From assembly GCA_032230565.1 (NCBI GenBank), contig JAVXWL010000165.1, positions 1-8,132 of the forward strand: a stretch of 8,132 nucleotides of DNA. Direction: 5' to 3'. Positions 1 to 6,473 of this stretch are shown piece after piece. The stretch's first letter is position 1. Each line of letters opens with the position of its first letter. The translations under genes were made by a program, and so were the position numbers. This stretch comes from GCA-003244245 sp032230565. GTDB taxonomy: Bacteria; Actinomycetota; Actinomycetes; Mycobacteriales; Pseudonocardiaceae. The notes beneath the pieces are model-generated. The model ran no database searches and was not told where the DNA came from. It was given only the letters and a program-made list of their open reading frames with translations.

Positions 1-7
1 GGGCGGT

Positions 8-27
8 TTCCATCGGTGGTCGCGAAC
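8..27 (+). repeat. IS30 left terminal inverted repeat
   Basis: These 20 bases are the reverse complement of 1206-1225 except for one G/A difference. The repeat contains the near-palindrome CCATCGGTGG, and its last base is the last base of the transposase stop codon read on the minus strand. Confidence 0.85.
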
Positions 28-1184
28 TAGCTGGTGTTGGTGGTGGTGAGTAAGCCTCTCATGGCCTCTTCGGGTGTGCGATCACCGAGGATGATGCGTG
101 GTCGCTGGTTGAGTTCTTGGGCGACGGCTTGGAGGTCATCGGCGGTATGGAGTGATAGGTCGGTGTGTTTGGGGAAGTACTGACGTAGTAGGCCGTTGGT
201 GTTTTCGTTGGTGGGTCGTTGCCAGGGTGAGTGCGGATCGCAAAAAAAGATCTGGGTTCCGGTCGCGGTCTCGATCTGTTGGTGCATCGCCATTTCGCGG
301 CCTTGGTCCCAGGTCAGCGTCTTGCGTAGTGCTGGCGGGATCTGAGCGCAGGCCGCGATGACTGCGTCGCGAAGTTGCGGTGCCTTATAGCCGTAAGGCA
401 GGTGCACCAGGATGACATAGCGAGTGGTGCGTTCGACTAAGGTTCCGATCGCTGCGGTCATTTTCTGGCCGATGAGCAAATCGCCTTCCCAGTGGCCGGG
501 CACGTTGCGGTGGCAAGCTTCTGCTGGTCGCTGACTGATCGGCTTCATGTTCTTGATCTTGTTTGGTGGGGCGACGCCGCGTCGCTGGGCTTTCCGGACG
601 GTGCGTCCGGTGCGCAACTTGCCGGCCTTGGTGCCCAGAGTGCCGTCATACAGGCCCCGATAGATCGTTTCGGTGCAGACTTGCATTGCTGGTTGATCGG
701 GATACGAGCGGGCGAGGAAGCGTGATATCTGTTGCGGTGACCACCGTCGGTTTAGTTTCGCAGTGATCACTTCGCGCAGCTGGCCATGGGAGGTCAACTT
801 GCTTGGCTTAGGTCGTTGCCGTTGCTGTAGCGCCTGGTTGTGCGCCCACCAGGGGTGGTAGCTGCCATCGGGTTTGCTGTTGCGTTTGATCTCTCGATAG
901 ATAGTTTGGAAGCTCTTGCCGATCAACGTCGCGATGGTTTTGATGTTCCGCCCAGCGTGGAGGGCGTCGGCGATAGTGATGCGGTCATCCTGGGTTAATA
1001 ACCGCGGCGAGACGGGTCGATCAGCCAGCAGCACGCCGCCAGCCTCGATGAACCACTTCGATCCGCAGCTGGTCGACACGCCGACCGCACGAGATGCGGC
1101 TGCTCCTTTGTGGCCCTCACGGATGAGCGCGAAGTACCGCTTCTTGGCCTGGACTGGCATCCGGTTTTGTCCGCCACGAGGCAT
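27..1184 (-). CDS. IS30-family transposase
   Basis: DDE transposase of 385 aa, which catalyses transposition of the surrounding insertion sequence. The start chosen is the ATG at 1184, because AAGGAG lies 9 bases upstream. An in-frame ATG at 1217 would add 11 residues but has no such site and lies inside the terminal repeat. Residues 1-45 resemble a first helix-turn-helix. About 60-105 is the IS30-type second helix-turn-helix, with the motif TIATLIGKSFQTIYREIKR, which recognises the element ends. The catalytic region carries Asp235 in GHWEGDLLIG, Asp293 in LTWDQGREM and Glu327 in NENTNGLLRQYFPK, with the spacing and N-to-G context typical of IS30. No frameshift or stop is visible, so the protein is probably functional. 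The length agrees with the family. No second ORF or passenger gene is present. Confidence 0.95.
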   Translation of the reverse strand: MPRGGQNRMPVQAKKRYFALIREGHKGAAASRAVGVSTSCGSKWFIEAGGVLLADRPVSPRLLTQDDRITIADALHAGRNIKTIATLIGKSFQTIYREIKRNSKPDGSYHPWWAHNQALQQRQRPKPSKLTSHGQLREVITAKLNRRWSPQQISRFLARSYPDQPAMQVCTETIYRGLYDGTLGTKAGKLRTGRTVRKAQRRGVAPPNKIKNMKPISQRPAEACHRNVPGHWEGDLLIGQKMTAAIGTLVERTTRYVILVHLPYGYKAPQLRDAVIAACAQIPPALRKTLTWDQGREMAMHQQIETATGTQIFFCDPHSPWQRPTNENTNGLLRQYFPKHTDLSLHTADDLQAVAQELNQRPRIILGDRTPEEAMRGLLTTTNTS

Positions 1185-1205
1185 CCGAACGTCTCCTTCC
1201 GGAGC

Positions 1206-1225
1206 GTTCGCGACCATCGATGGAA
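1206..1225 (-). repeat. IS30 right terminal inverted repeat
   Basis: Reverse complement of 8-27 with one mismatch. It contains the perfect palindrome CCATCGATGG. It lies upstream of the transposase gene, so any promoter or hybrid promoter for the transposase must be in or outside this repeat. Confidence 0.85.
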
Positions 1226-1349
1226 TTCAAGTAGCCTTCTAGAGGTCAGATCGCCTTGGTGCCAGTTCCACGAGTGGAGTGCACCAGTTTCAAGATCACG
1301 GGTCCGTCGTGGCCCAGCATCCCATTGTCGGTTGAGGTTTGTGACCACG
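1226..1349. other. Short spacer between IS30 and the coupled small ORF
   Basis: No gene, terminator hairpin or repeat is convincing here. The minus strand is open in one frame across the IS junction, but that frame runs into the right repeat and out of the transposase frame, has no ribosome binding site, and shows no recognisable protein. The region may be what is left of the 3' part of the unit beginning at 1532, cut when IS30 inserted. Confidence 0.4.
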
Positions 1350-1532
1350 TCACGGATCGCGTGCGTCGTATCGGAGGGCCGGCCGCGAACTGGGCAGTGT
1401 TGAGTTGAGCTTGTCATGGGCTCGCGTCAGTGAGCTATTGATGATCTGACGCGGTCTCACAATCCGATTAGCCCATGGGACCACGATCGCGCGAGCATGC
1501 AAGCTGCGGGCGGATTGACTCAAGCGCTGCAT
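1350..1532 (-). CDS. Small ORF, translationally coupled to the heptad-repeat membrane protein
   Basis: A 60-aa reading frame that I do not recognise. The reason to take it seriously is its start. AGGAGG, an almost ideal Shine-Dalgarno, lies 7 bases before the ATG and overlaps the TAG stop of the upstream membrane-protein gene, a classic arrangement for coupled translation. The protein is basic and starts MQRLSQSARSLHARAIVVPW, which could be an amphipathic or membrane-associating N-terminus. It ends at a TGA about 125 bases before the IS30 end. It may be a genuine small protein, or the beginning of a longer gene whose remainder was frameshifted or lost near the IS insertion. Codon use is not clearly coding in the second half, hence the moderate confidence. 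Confidence 0.4.
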   Translation of the reverse strand: MQRLSQSARSLHARAIVVPWANRIVRPRQIINSSLTRAHDKLNSTLPSSRPALRYDARDP

Positions 1533-1542
1533 CAGTAACCTC

Positions 1543-2349
1543 CTACGGGCGGCATTTGAAGGGCGGGAGCAGGGACAGCGTGGGTGACATGCAGATGTTG
1601 GTTAGGTGGCGGTTAGTCTCCTGAAGCTGAAGGTTGATGCTAGAGAGGTCGATCTCAGCCCCGACGAGGGCGCTGTTGATGTTCTTCACCTGCGGGGTGA
1701 CCAAGGCAGTGCCTCTGCTGTCCGCGTTCTGAATCGACTCCAGCGTGCCGTCGATCGACTGAGCGAGCCCTAGGACGTTCAGCAGCACGTTGGAGGTGTC
1801 CACCAGCGAATCGGAGACTGCAGCAGTGGACTGGGAGGCACCCGCCAGCGTTCCGGAGATGTCAACCAGTGAACCCGATGTGTTGACCAGCGACTGGGAG
1901 GTGTCCTTCAAGGATGCGTCGATCCTCTGCGCAGTACCCCGGATCGACACCAGCGAAGCGGTGGCATCGGCGACCTGGCCGCGGATCGGCTTCAAGTCGG
2001 TGTCGATGTCACTTAGTGCGGAGTTGATCGTTTGAATGTAGTTGGGTAGGGGTTGGACATTACTCGTGGCGCCGGTCACTGAATTAGACGCCGTAAACAG
2101 TCCGTTATCGATAGATTCGAGTGCGCGAACAATTCCGATCAAGAAGCCGATAACGACCACCACGACGATCAGCCCAAAAATAGTGAAGATCCACAGAAAC
2201 CGTGTGAAGGAATTAGAGGTCAGCGCGGACGAATCGGTTACCGACAGTGTAGAGACGCGGTGCGCGCCAACGCGCCACTGTCCGCGGGGTGTTGTCGCTA
2301 CTGAAGGGGGGTTGTCTGATCGTCGACGTGCCAAGTATCGCTTTATCAT
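1543..2349 (-). CDS. Single-pass membrane protein with nine-heptad Ser/Thr/Leu coiled coil, function unknown
   Basis: 268 aa. The start chosen is the ATG at 2349, with AGGGGG 6 bases upstream. An in-frame ATG 20 codons earlier (2409) has no ribosome binding site. Residues 1-45 are basic and hydrophilic, and residues about 49-77 are one strong transmembrane helix including LIVVVVVIGFLIGIV. The rest is a long domain, probably outside the membrane, that contains nine consecutive seven-residue units at 132-194 such as SLVNTSG, SLVDISG and SLVDTSN. Leu is at the second and Ile, Val or Thr at the fifth position of most units, as expected for a coiled coil. The C-terminus is a short Pro- and Cys-containing tail. 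It is tempting to compare it with sensor-like or scaffold membrane proteins such as chemoreceptor stalks, but no signalling tip, HAMP or MCE signature is visible. I do not recognise the family. It appears to share a transcript with the ORF starting at 1532. Confidence 0.75.
   Translation of the reverse strand: MIKRYLARRRSDNPPSVATTPRGQWRVGAHRVSTLSVTDSSALTSNSFTRFLWIFTIFGLIVVVVVIGFLIGIVRALESIDNGLFTASNSVTGATSNVQPLPNYIQTINSALSDIDTDLKPIRGQVADATASLVSIRGTAQRIDASLKDTSQSLVNTSGSLVDISGTLAGASQSTAAVSDSLVDTSNVLLNVLGLAQSIDGTLESIQNADSRGTALVTPQVKNINSALVGAEIDLSSINLQLQETNRHLTNICMSPTLSLLPPFKCRP
1768..1956 (-). repeat. Nine tandem heptads within the membrane protein
   Basis: Read on the minus strand, these 63 codons divide without gaps into nine seven-residue units: SLVSIRG, TAQRIDA, SLKDTSQ, SLVNTSG, SLVDISG, TLAGASQ, STAAVSD, SLVDTSN and VLLNVLG. 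The similarity is strongest at protein level. The nucleotide units have diverged, so this is an old duplication or coiled-coil selection and not a recent minisatellite. Confidence 0.7.
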
Positions 2350-2638
2350 TTCAGTCCCCCTAGTACGGCGCGTCAACGGATTGGCCAGAATCCAGGCGGA
2401 CCTTAACATCGATGCAGCGAGGCGTCAGTTCAGCATCGATTGGCGGGTTGAGGTGGTTTGCCCGGTTCGGCCTTAAGATCCTGCTGGTGATTCTGGTGCT
2501 ATTTAGACGTAGTTGCGCGGACGCGTCTACATTTGGCGGTGTCCGACCTGGAAATCGCCGCTGCTCGGTGTCAATCCAGGCGCAACGCTGTTGATCAGAA
2601 TGTCGCCGACGACGTACAGTTGCTGATCTAGCTGAGAA
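2350..2638. other. Leader region of the membrane-protein gene, no firm gene
   Basis: Most of this stretch precedes the minus-strand membrane gene and presumably holds its promoter, but I see no clear -35/-10 pair. A minus-strand frame of 39 codons (ATG 2646, TAG at 2527) with a protein-like composition (MHPSQLDQQLYVVGDILINS) is present. It lacks a ribosome binding site and begins inside the palindrome at 2639-2648, so I do not call it as a gene. It could be the tail of another decayed gene. Confidence 0.4.
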
Positions 2639-2665
2639 GGATGCATCCCATGTGCGGATGCATCC
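2639..2665. repeat. Paired 10-bp palindromes GGATGCATCC
   Basis: GGATGCATCC, which is its own reverse complement, occurs at 2639-2648 and again at 2656-2665, separated by CATGTGC. The pair can be read as a direct repeat with 17-bp period or as a 10-bp-stem, 7-base-loop hairpin. The right copy falls within the integrase fossil, in the codons for RMHPHM, and the left copy sits exactly where integrase similarity ends. It may mark a deletion or recombination breakpoint, or be a protein-binding site. Confidence 0.6.
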
Positions 2666-3150
2666 GCGGAAGCGGTACCACCGAGACTTCGGCCGTCCGT
2701 TCATCCGATCCGCGGTCGCTCGGTCCAGCGTGCCCCACCGCCGGCGGCAGGGCACCAGCACAATCTTTGAGCGGTTGCCGCACGCACACCCGCACGACCC
2801 GGTGGCCGTGCTCCTCGACTCCATCCTGATGTTTCGCTCCGCGGGCTTCGAGATCCGCGAGCCTAAGTCGGTGACTCCGCCACGACGGACCGATGCACGT
2901 AGTCAGCAGGTGAGTGCTCCACGACCCGTCGATCGCACACGTACGGAGGAGCCAGTCATCACCGCCATCCTCCGCGACACCGTAGAGGGCTTAAACCGCC
3001 GGACTTCGTGCATCCACCGGACGTAGCGCTCGAGCTGCGCCCGCTGCGCCACCAGTGGGAGGAGATGCTGCTCGGTGCCATAGGCTGTCTCCCGGCTGAT
3101 TGATCGGACGCCAGGCCGGTATGTGTGCACTCCACAACGACACCATTGGG
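2649..3150 (-). pseudogene. Decayed tyrosine integrase (phage/mobile-element site-specific recombinase)
   Basis: Conceptual translation in several minus-strand frames recovers, in the correct order, blocks typical of actinobacterial tyrosine recombinases. About 2960-3070 gives the N-terminal SAM-like core-binding domain (LERYVRWMHEVRRFKPSTV, then SRRMAV). After a frame change, 2866-2939 gives CAIDG and VEHSPADYVHRS, then ESPT followed by an in-frame TAG at 2863-2865. In another frame, 2780-2849 gives EARGAKHQDGVEEHGHRVVR, which corresponds to the start of the catalytic domain. Further frame changes give GNRSKIVLVP, LDRATADRMNG and RMHPHM at 2649-2666. The block identities are from memory of the family. 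About 30 codons are missing between ESPT and EARGA, more are missing before RMHPHM, and the C-terminal box with the catalytic HxxR and Tyr is absent. At least four frame changes make it certainly non-functional. It is probably the relic of an integrated element. Confidence 0.8.
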
Positions 3151-3161
3151 TCAAGCGCGGT

Positions 3162-4964
3162 TCAGGGCTGCGGCGGATGGTCGATGTCGAAGAGATTGGG
3201 CTGCTGCTCCCGGTAGCGGGCGCGATCAACCGCTTTGAGGGGTTCGAACTCGGGCGGCCGGAACAGCCCGTGCAGGCTGCACCGGGGAGCGGCTGAACCG
3301 GCGGCGTCCAGGAGGGCGTTGACCGCCTGGCGGGCGCCCTCGTTCGCACCTTCCATCGTCGTGACGTTGATGTTGGTGCGGACCCAATCACCAGCCAGGA
3401 ACAGATTCCCGATAGCCGTCATGGACTCAGGTCGGTCGGCCCAGGAGCCGGCGTTCTGGATGAACAGTGGCTCGTCGTTGGCCACATTGGCAGTGCCCGA
3501 CCCCACGATGGCAGGGTCGAGGAACCAGGAATGCAGCAGGTCGTCGGTCAGCGTTGCCTCGCCGGTATCGTTGAGGTGTGCCTTGATCTGCGCCCACGTC
3601 TCTCGGGCGATCTCGTCGGGGGTGCAGTCCCTGGCGCGCTTGCCGTTGACCGACCCCGCGGTGACCCAGTCGGAGATGATCGTAGACAGGCATTCCACGA
3701 CGGTCCCGTCACCGTAGTCGCGGAAGTCGCGCTGCCAGAACTGGCTTTGGCTGATCGAGGTGATCGCCCAGGGCGAGTCGACGTAATTGACGTGTCCTGG
3801 AGTTAACGGCAGCCTGCGCCGCAGATAGAACATCAATCCGTTCATCCAGTCAGTGCGTAGCCGCCGCGCTCTGTCCAGCCCAGGATCTACGGCGAGCACT
3901 TCAGGGCTGAGCAACCGCACGAAACGTTCGACCGGCATGGCCGACAGGAACCAGTCTGCGGTAATCCTTCGGGCTTGCCCCAAGGGATCGCGGATCGTCA
4001 CCGAGGCTATGTTGTCCTTAGCTATCTGGAGGCTCTCGACTCTGTGACCCACCCGGAACTCGACACCGAGGGTGCGCAGGTGGGCCACCCATGGATCGAT
4101 TAGCTGCTCACTGGTAGGGCCGTTGAGTAGACGGTCTACGCTGCCTCCCGGCTCGTTGCCCCGACCCAGAATGCTCCACGCGATGGCCTCGCTGATCAAC
4201 CCGATCGAATGCGCGCTTGCCTCATGTGACTTGGTCGCCACCAGGTTCCGGACTAGGCCGTCTGCGAATACCCGGCGGTACTCATGCGACATCTTGTCGG
4301 CACCGATGAAATCGCTCCATGTGACGTTCTCCCACTGACCTAGCCGACGCTCATCGCTGCTCGTCGCGTACACCAAGATCCGGCGCGCGAAATACGCAGC
4401 TTCAAGGGGGGATAACCGGAGCACTTCGGTCAGCGCCCCCGCGATGGTATCAACGAAGCTCCCCGGCGTGTATGGCACCGGAATGGGCGAAGGTGGAAAC
4501 GGCAGGGGGATCGTGATGTCAGGATGCCCACCCGAACGTGAAATCCGGGATGCAGTCGCGCGGACCAGGTTGTCCCACGTACCTCGCTGATTCCTCGAAA
4601 ATGGGATCCGACGCATCGTGTCACCGAGATTCCAGTAGAAACCCGGGAAAAATCGGAATCCATGCTCGCCGGGCAGCGGGCGCCGTCCGCCTGTTGTAGC
4701 CTGCGGTACCGGGATGCTCCGCGCCTTCCCGCCCAGCGCCTTGCGCTCGTAGACGGTGACTCGAAAACCCCTCTCGGCGAGCTCGAGCGCCGCGGAAAGA
4801 CCAGCCACCCCACCGCCGAGTACAGCAACTCTCGCTCCGGCGAGTGCCGCCCCGGCCGACGCCGGCGCACCTAGCAATCCGGACATGGTAATCAGGCCGG
4901 TCGTCGTAGCGTCCCGGAGAAACTGCCTGCGCGACCAACCTGCACGCACCGGATCGCGCCCCAT
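3162..4964 (-). CDS. Tat-exported FAD-dependent oxidoreductase (amine oxidase / phytoene desaturase-like)
   Basis: 600 aa. The start is set at the ATG at 4964, preceded by GAGGAG 4 bases upstream and placing the twin-arginine signal at the N-terminus; an ATG 13 codons earlier (5003) has no ribosome binding site. Residues 11-17 are SRRQFLR, followed by a mild hydrophobic stretch and APASAGA, a Tat signal with likely cleavage near residue 38. The dinucleotide-binding Rossmann motif VLGGGVAGLSAALELAERGF is at about 48-67, with an acidic residue (VYERKALGGKARS) at the end of the second strand. The C-terminal FAD motif LFLAGDWVRTNINVTTMEGA is near 521-540. This domain order is that of the flavin amine oxidase, carotenoid desaturase and hydroxysqualene dehydroxylase superfamily. 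The substrate is unknown. No carotenoid or hopanoid partner genes are visible, and export of a folded flavoprotein suggests a cell-envelope substrate. Its 3' end abuts the integrase fossil. Confidence 0.88.
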   Translation of the reverse strand: MGRDPVRAGWSRRQFLRDATTTGLITMSGLLGAPASAGAALAGARVAVLGGGVAGLSAALELAERGFRVTVYERKALGGKARSIPVPQATTGGRRPLPGEHGFRFFPGFYWNLGDTMRRIPFSRNQRGTWDNLVRATASRISRSGGHPDITIPLPFPPSPIPVPYTPGSFVDTIAGALTEVLRLSPLEAAYFARRILVYATSSDERRLGQWENVTWSDFIGADKMSHEYRRVFADGLVRNLVATKSHEASAHSIGLISEAIAWSILGRGNEPGGSVDRLLNGPTSEQLIDPWVAHLRTLGVEFRVGHRVESLQIAKDNIASVTIRDPLGQARRITADWFLSAMPVERFVRLLSPEVLAVDPGLDRARRLRTDWMNGLMFYLRRRLPLTPGHVNYVDSPWAITSISQSQFWQRDFRDYGDGTVVECLSTIISDWVTAGSVNGKRARDCTPDEIARETWAQIKAHLNDTGEATLTDDLLHSWFLDPAIVGSGTANVANDEPLFIQNAGSWADRPESMTAIGNLFLAGDWVRTNINVTTMEGANEGARQAVNALLDAAGSAAPRCSLHGLFRPPEFEPLKAVDRARYREQQPNLFDIDHPPQP

Positions 4965-5128
4965 ACCGCTCCTCACTGTCCAGAGCTCAAAGCTCCGCGA
5001 CAACCCAGCGCCACTCTCGGTAACTGTCCGTCACTCTGATCCGTCGCAGCACTGTATCTCCAGCTGACCGCTAAGGCTGTCCGGGGTAACCGTAAGGGCT
5101 TGTTAACGAGCCAAGTCGCAGAAATTAC
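4965..5128. other. 5' region of the oxidoreductase gene
   Basis: This spacer lies between the psuG remnant and the oxidoreductase start. Apart from the ribosome binding site immediately before 4964 there is no clear gene or hairpin. The minus-strand frame continuing from the psuG remnant stays open to a stop just before the oxidoreductase start but shows no psuG similarity after position 5129, so the join of foreign and psuG sequence is probably here. Confidence 0.4.
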
Positions 5129-5215
5129 CGGTGACGGCAATCCGTGGGCGGTCAGGCTCAACTCCAGGGCCACGACCGGACGGTCATCGGCGAGCGCCGC
5201 GATCGCAGATTGCAC
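5129..5215 (-). pseudogene. psuG: N-terminal remnant of pseudouridine-5'-phosphate glycosidase
   Basis: Read on the minus strand from the GTG at 5215, the sequence encodes VQSAIAALA followed by DDRPVVALELSLTAHGLP. This corresponds to the highly conserved PsuG N-terminus (typically xALAxxRPVVALESTLIAHGLPxP), where the Glu-Ser-Thr and His-Gly residues lie at the active site. Similarity stops at about 5129, where the expected PATIA region is missing, so only about 29 codons of a roughly 300-codon gene survive. The normal EST motif reads ELS here, a change in a conserved position consistent with loss of selection. The fragment lies directly upstream of the yihY-like gene on the opposite strand, so its old promoter region is now part of the yihY leader. 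A separate PsuG C-terminus lies at 7952-8132. Confidence 0.72.
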
Positions 5216-5257
5216 GTGTCATAATTGTCTGCGGGACTTTTCTTTAGGAGCTGACTT
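5216..5257 (+). promoter_or_regulatory. Leader of the YihY-like gene: candidate -10 and strong RBS
   Basis: CATAAT at 5220-5225 is a fair -10 hexamer with no matching -35 at the usual distance, which is common in mycobacteria. It would give a leader of about 25 bases. AGGAG at 5246-5250 lies 7 bases before the ATG and fixes the start. The rest of any promoter would overlap the psuG remnant. Confidence 0.35.
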
Positions 5258-6250
5258 ATGAGCCGACCCGATGACAGTGTTACCGGCGGCGCCCGCGCCA
5301 AGCTTGATCGGTTGGACTCTTTTCAGCAACGGCACCCGGTGCTGGGCGTGCCGATCGCCGTGACCCGTAAGTTCATTGAAGACGAGTCGATCAATCTCGC
5401 CGCCGTAATCGCTTTTTGGGCGTTCTTCTCGATTTTTCCACTGCTACTCATCTTTGTCACCTTGCTCGGCTACTTCCTGCCGCCCAGCCTGCAAGGTGAC
5501 GTGCTGCGCAGCGCAGCCGGCTTTTTCCCGCTGCTGAGCACGGACTCGATCGGGCGCCTGAGCGGGCAGTGGTGGACGCTTGTGCTCGGTATCCTCAGCG
5601 CGCTGTGGAGCGGTTCATTCGTGGTCATCGCGATCCAGTCAGCATTCAATTCGGTGTGGGAAATCCCTTATGCCCAGCGACCCGGCTTCGGTGCGCAGAT
5701 CAGGCGCGGCATGTTCGCGCTGGGCGCCATCGCGCTTGGCCTGGTCGTCAGCACGGTGATTAGCAGCTACGTCACCGCTACTGCCACTGGGACCAGCCTC
5801 GGCGTGCTCGCTCGCCTCGCCGGTTACCTCATCGCAGTCGCGTTGGACGTGGGGTTGTTCTGCGTGGCATTCCGCGTGCTCACTGACCGTGACGTTTCTA
5901 CCCGCGACGTGTTGCCGGGTGCGCTGCTGTCCGGCACCGCCTTCTGGCTGCTCCAGCAGCTGTCCTCGCTGATCATCTTTCGATACCTGCACAACGCCGA
6001 GAGGATCTACGGCAATTACGCCACCGTCATCACCATGCTGTCGTGGTTCTACCTACAGAGCGTCGTCATCTTGGTCGGTGCGCAGCTCAACGTGGTGCTC
6101 AAGGAACGGCTACACCCCCGCCGACTGGCCACCGCCCCTGTCACCGAAGCTGATCATCGGGCCTACGACGCCTACGCCAATGAACGCACCTACCGCTCTG
6201 ACCAACGAGTCCACACCGATTTCCAACAGCACGATCCCGATGAGGAGTAG
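5258..6250 (+). CDS. YihY/BrkB-family integral membrane protein
   Basis: 330 aa. The start is supported by AGGAG 7 bases upstream. Six hydrophobic segments can be seen at about residues 47-74, 105-131, 151-172, 187-207, 217-241 and 252-280, which is the usual topology and length of the YihY/BrkB family. Family landmarks include AFWAFFSIFPLLL in the first helix and the C-terminal YGNYATVITMLSWFYLQS and GAQLNVVLKERL. The last 45 residues are a hydrophilic, acidic and His/Tyr-containing cytoplasmic tail. E. coli YihY was once mislabelled RNase BN; that function does not apply to this family. The real role is unknown, with envelope transport or flippase-like functions only proposed. It is transcribed away from the oxidoreductase gene and convergent with lsr2, and is followed by a hairpin, so it is probably monocistronic. 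Confidence 0.92.
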   Translation: MSRPDDSVTGGARAKLDRLDSFQQRHPVLGVPIAVTRKFIEDESINLAAVIAFWAFFSIFPLLLIFVTLLGYFLPPSLQGDVLRSAAGFFPLLSTDSIGRLSGQWWTLVLGILSALWSGSFVVIAIQSAFNSVWEIPYAQRPGFGAQIRRGMFALGAIALGLVVSTVISSYVTATATGTSLGVLARLAGYLIAVALDVGLFCVAFRVLTDRDVSTRDVLPGALLSGTAFWLLQQLSSLIIFRYLHNAERIYGNYATVITMLSWFYLQSVVILVGAQLNVVLKERLHPRRLATAPVTEADHRAYDAYANERTYRSDQRVHTDFQQHDPDEE

Positions 6251-6280
6251 CAGTCCGGACAGCCTTCGAAGTCCGGGCTG
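6251..6280 (+). terminator. Hairpin immediately after the YihY-like stop codon
   Basis: CAGTCCGGAC at 6251-6260 pairs with GTCCGGGCTG at 6271-6280, giving a 10-bp stem with one T-G wobble and a 10-base loop. The first stem base directly follows the TAG. There is no T-run, which fits the U-tract-free hairpins reported as candidate terminators in high-GC actinobacteria. It could instead act as an mRNA 3'-end stabiliser. Confidence 0.55.
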
Positions 6281-6393
6281 CGCAGCAGGGCATAGCCGCG
6301 GTGACGCTGACCACCTTTCCCGACGTGCCGTGAAACGCGCCTACTACCAGCGCCTCGGCCCGCGCTCTGGGCGAGACGGAGGTGTCGGAGGGG

Positions 6394-6426
6394 CTGCGCC
6401 GCCTCCGCGAGCAAGAGGCGGCGCGC
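6394..6426. terminator. GC-rich hairpin between convergent genes
   Basis: GCGCCGCCTC at 6396-6405 and GAGGCGGCGC at 6415-6424 form a perfect 10-bp stem around a 9-base loop, extendable to 12 bp with one wobble at 6394-6395/6425-6426. It lies about 50 bases beyond the lsr2 stop on the minus strand and about 145 bases beyond the yihY-like stop on the plus strand. It could end either transcript, most plausibly that of lsr2. No T-run is present on either side. Confidence 0.45.
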
Positions 6427-6473
6427 GGTCTCCACGCGTGGCCTCGGGTCAGCATGCGTGCCGCACCCGACCG

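Larger units (their letters stand above)
8..1225 (-). mobile_element. IS30-family insertion sequence, apparently complete
   Basis: A single transposase gene is bracketed by 20-bp inverted repeats at 8-27 and 1206-1225 that match at 19 of 20 positions (TTCCATCGRTGGTCGCGAAC). About 1.2 kb with one long transposase ORF is the usual size and architecture of the IS30 family, whose members move by a DDE transposase through a circular intermediate. The element is compact: the transposase stop codon touches the left repeat and the gene's ribosome binding site lies just inside the right repeat. I see no convincing target-site duplication. The flanking bases are GGT on the left and TTC on the right, so either the true ends differ by a few bases or the flanks have been rearranged since insertion. 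The left flank is only 7 bases long in this window. Confidence 0.85.

Noticed and set aside
995..1417. A 140-codon minus-strand frame crossing the right end of IS30
   Set aside because: It runs out of frame into the transposase gene and has no recognised protein or start signal.
2527..2646. A 39-codon minus-strand ORF with protein-like composition
   Set aside because: It has no ribosome binding site and its ATG is part of a palindrome. It is more likely a tail of decayed sequence; recorded within the leader feature.
2360..2824. A 154-codon minus-strand frame
   Set aside because: Its first part carries integrase fossil pieces (GNRSKIVLVP, LDRATADRMNG) and the rest runs through the leader of the membrane gene. 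It has no ribosome binding site and is explained by the pseudogene.
2652..3026. A 124-codon plus-strand frame
   Set aside because: It is antisense to the integrase fossil and has no recognisable protein or ribosome binding site.
6382..6426. Apparent coding-like peptide SEGLRRLREQEAARGL on the plus strand
   Set aside because: The same bases form a perfect GC-rich inverted repeat, which produces Arg/Glu/Ala-rich translations by itself, and the frame runs antisense into lsr2.
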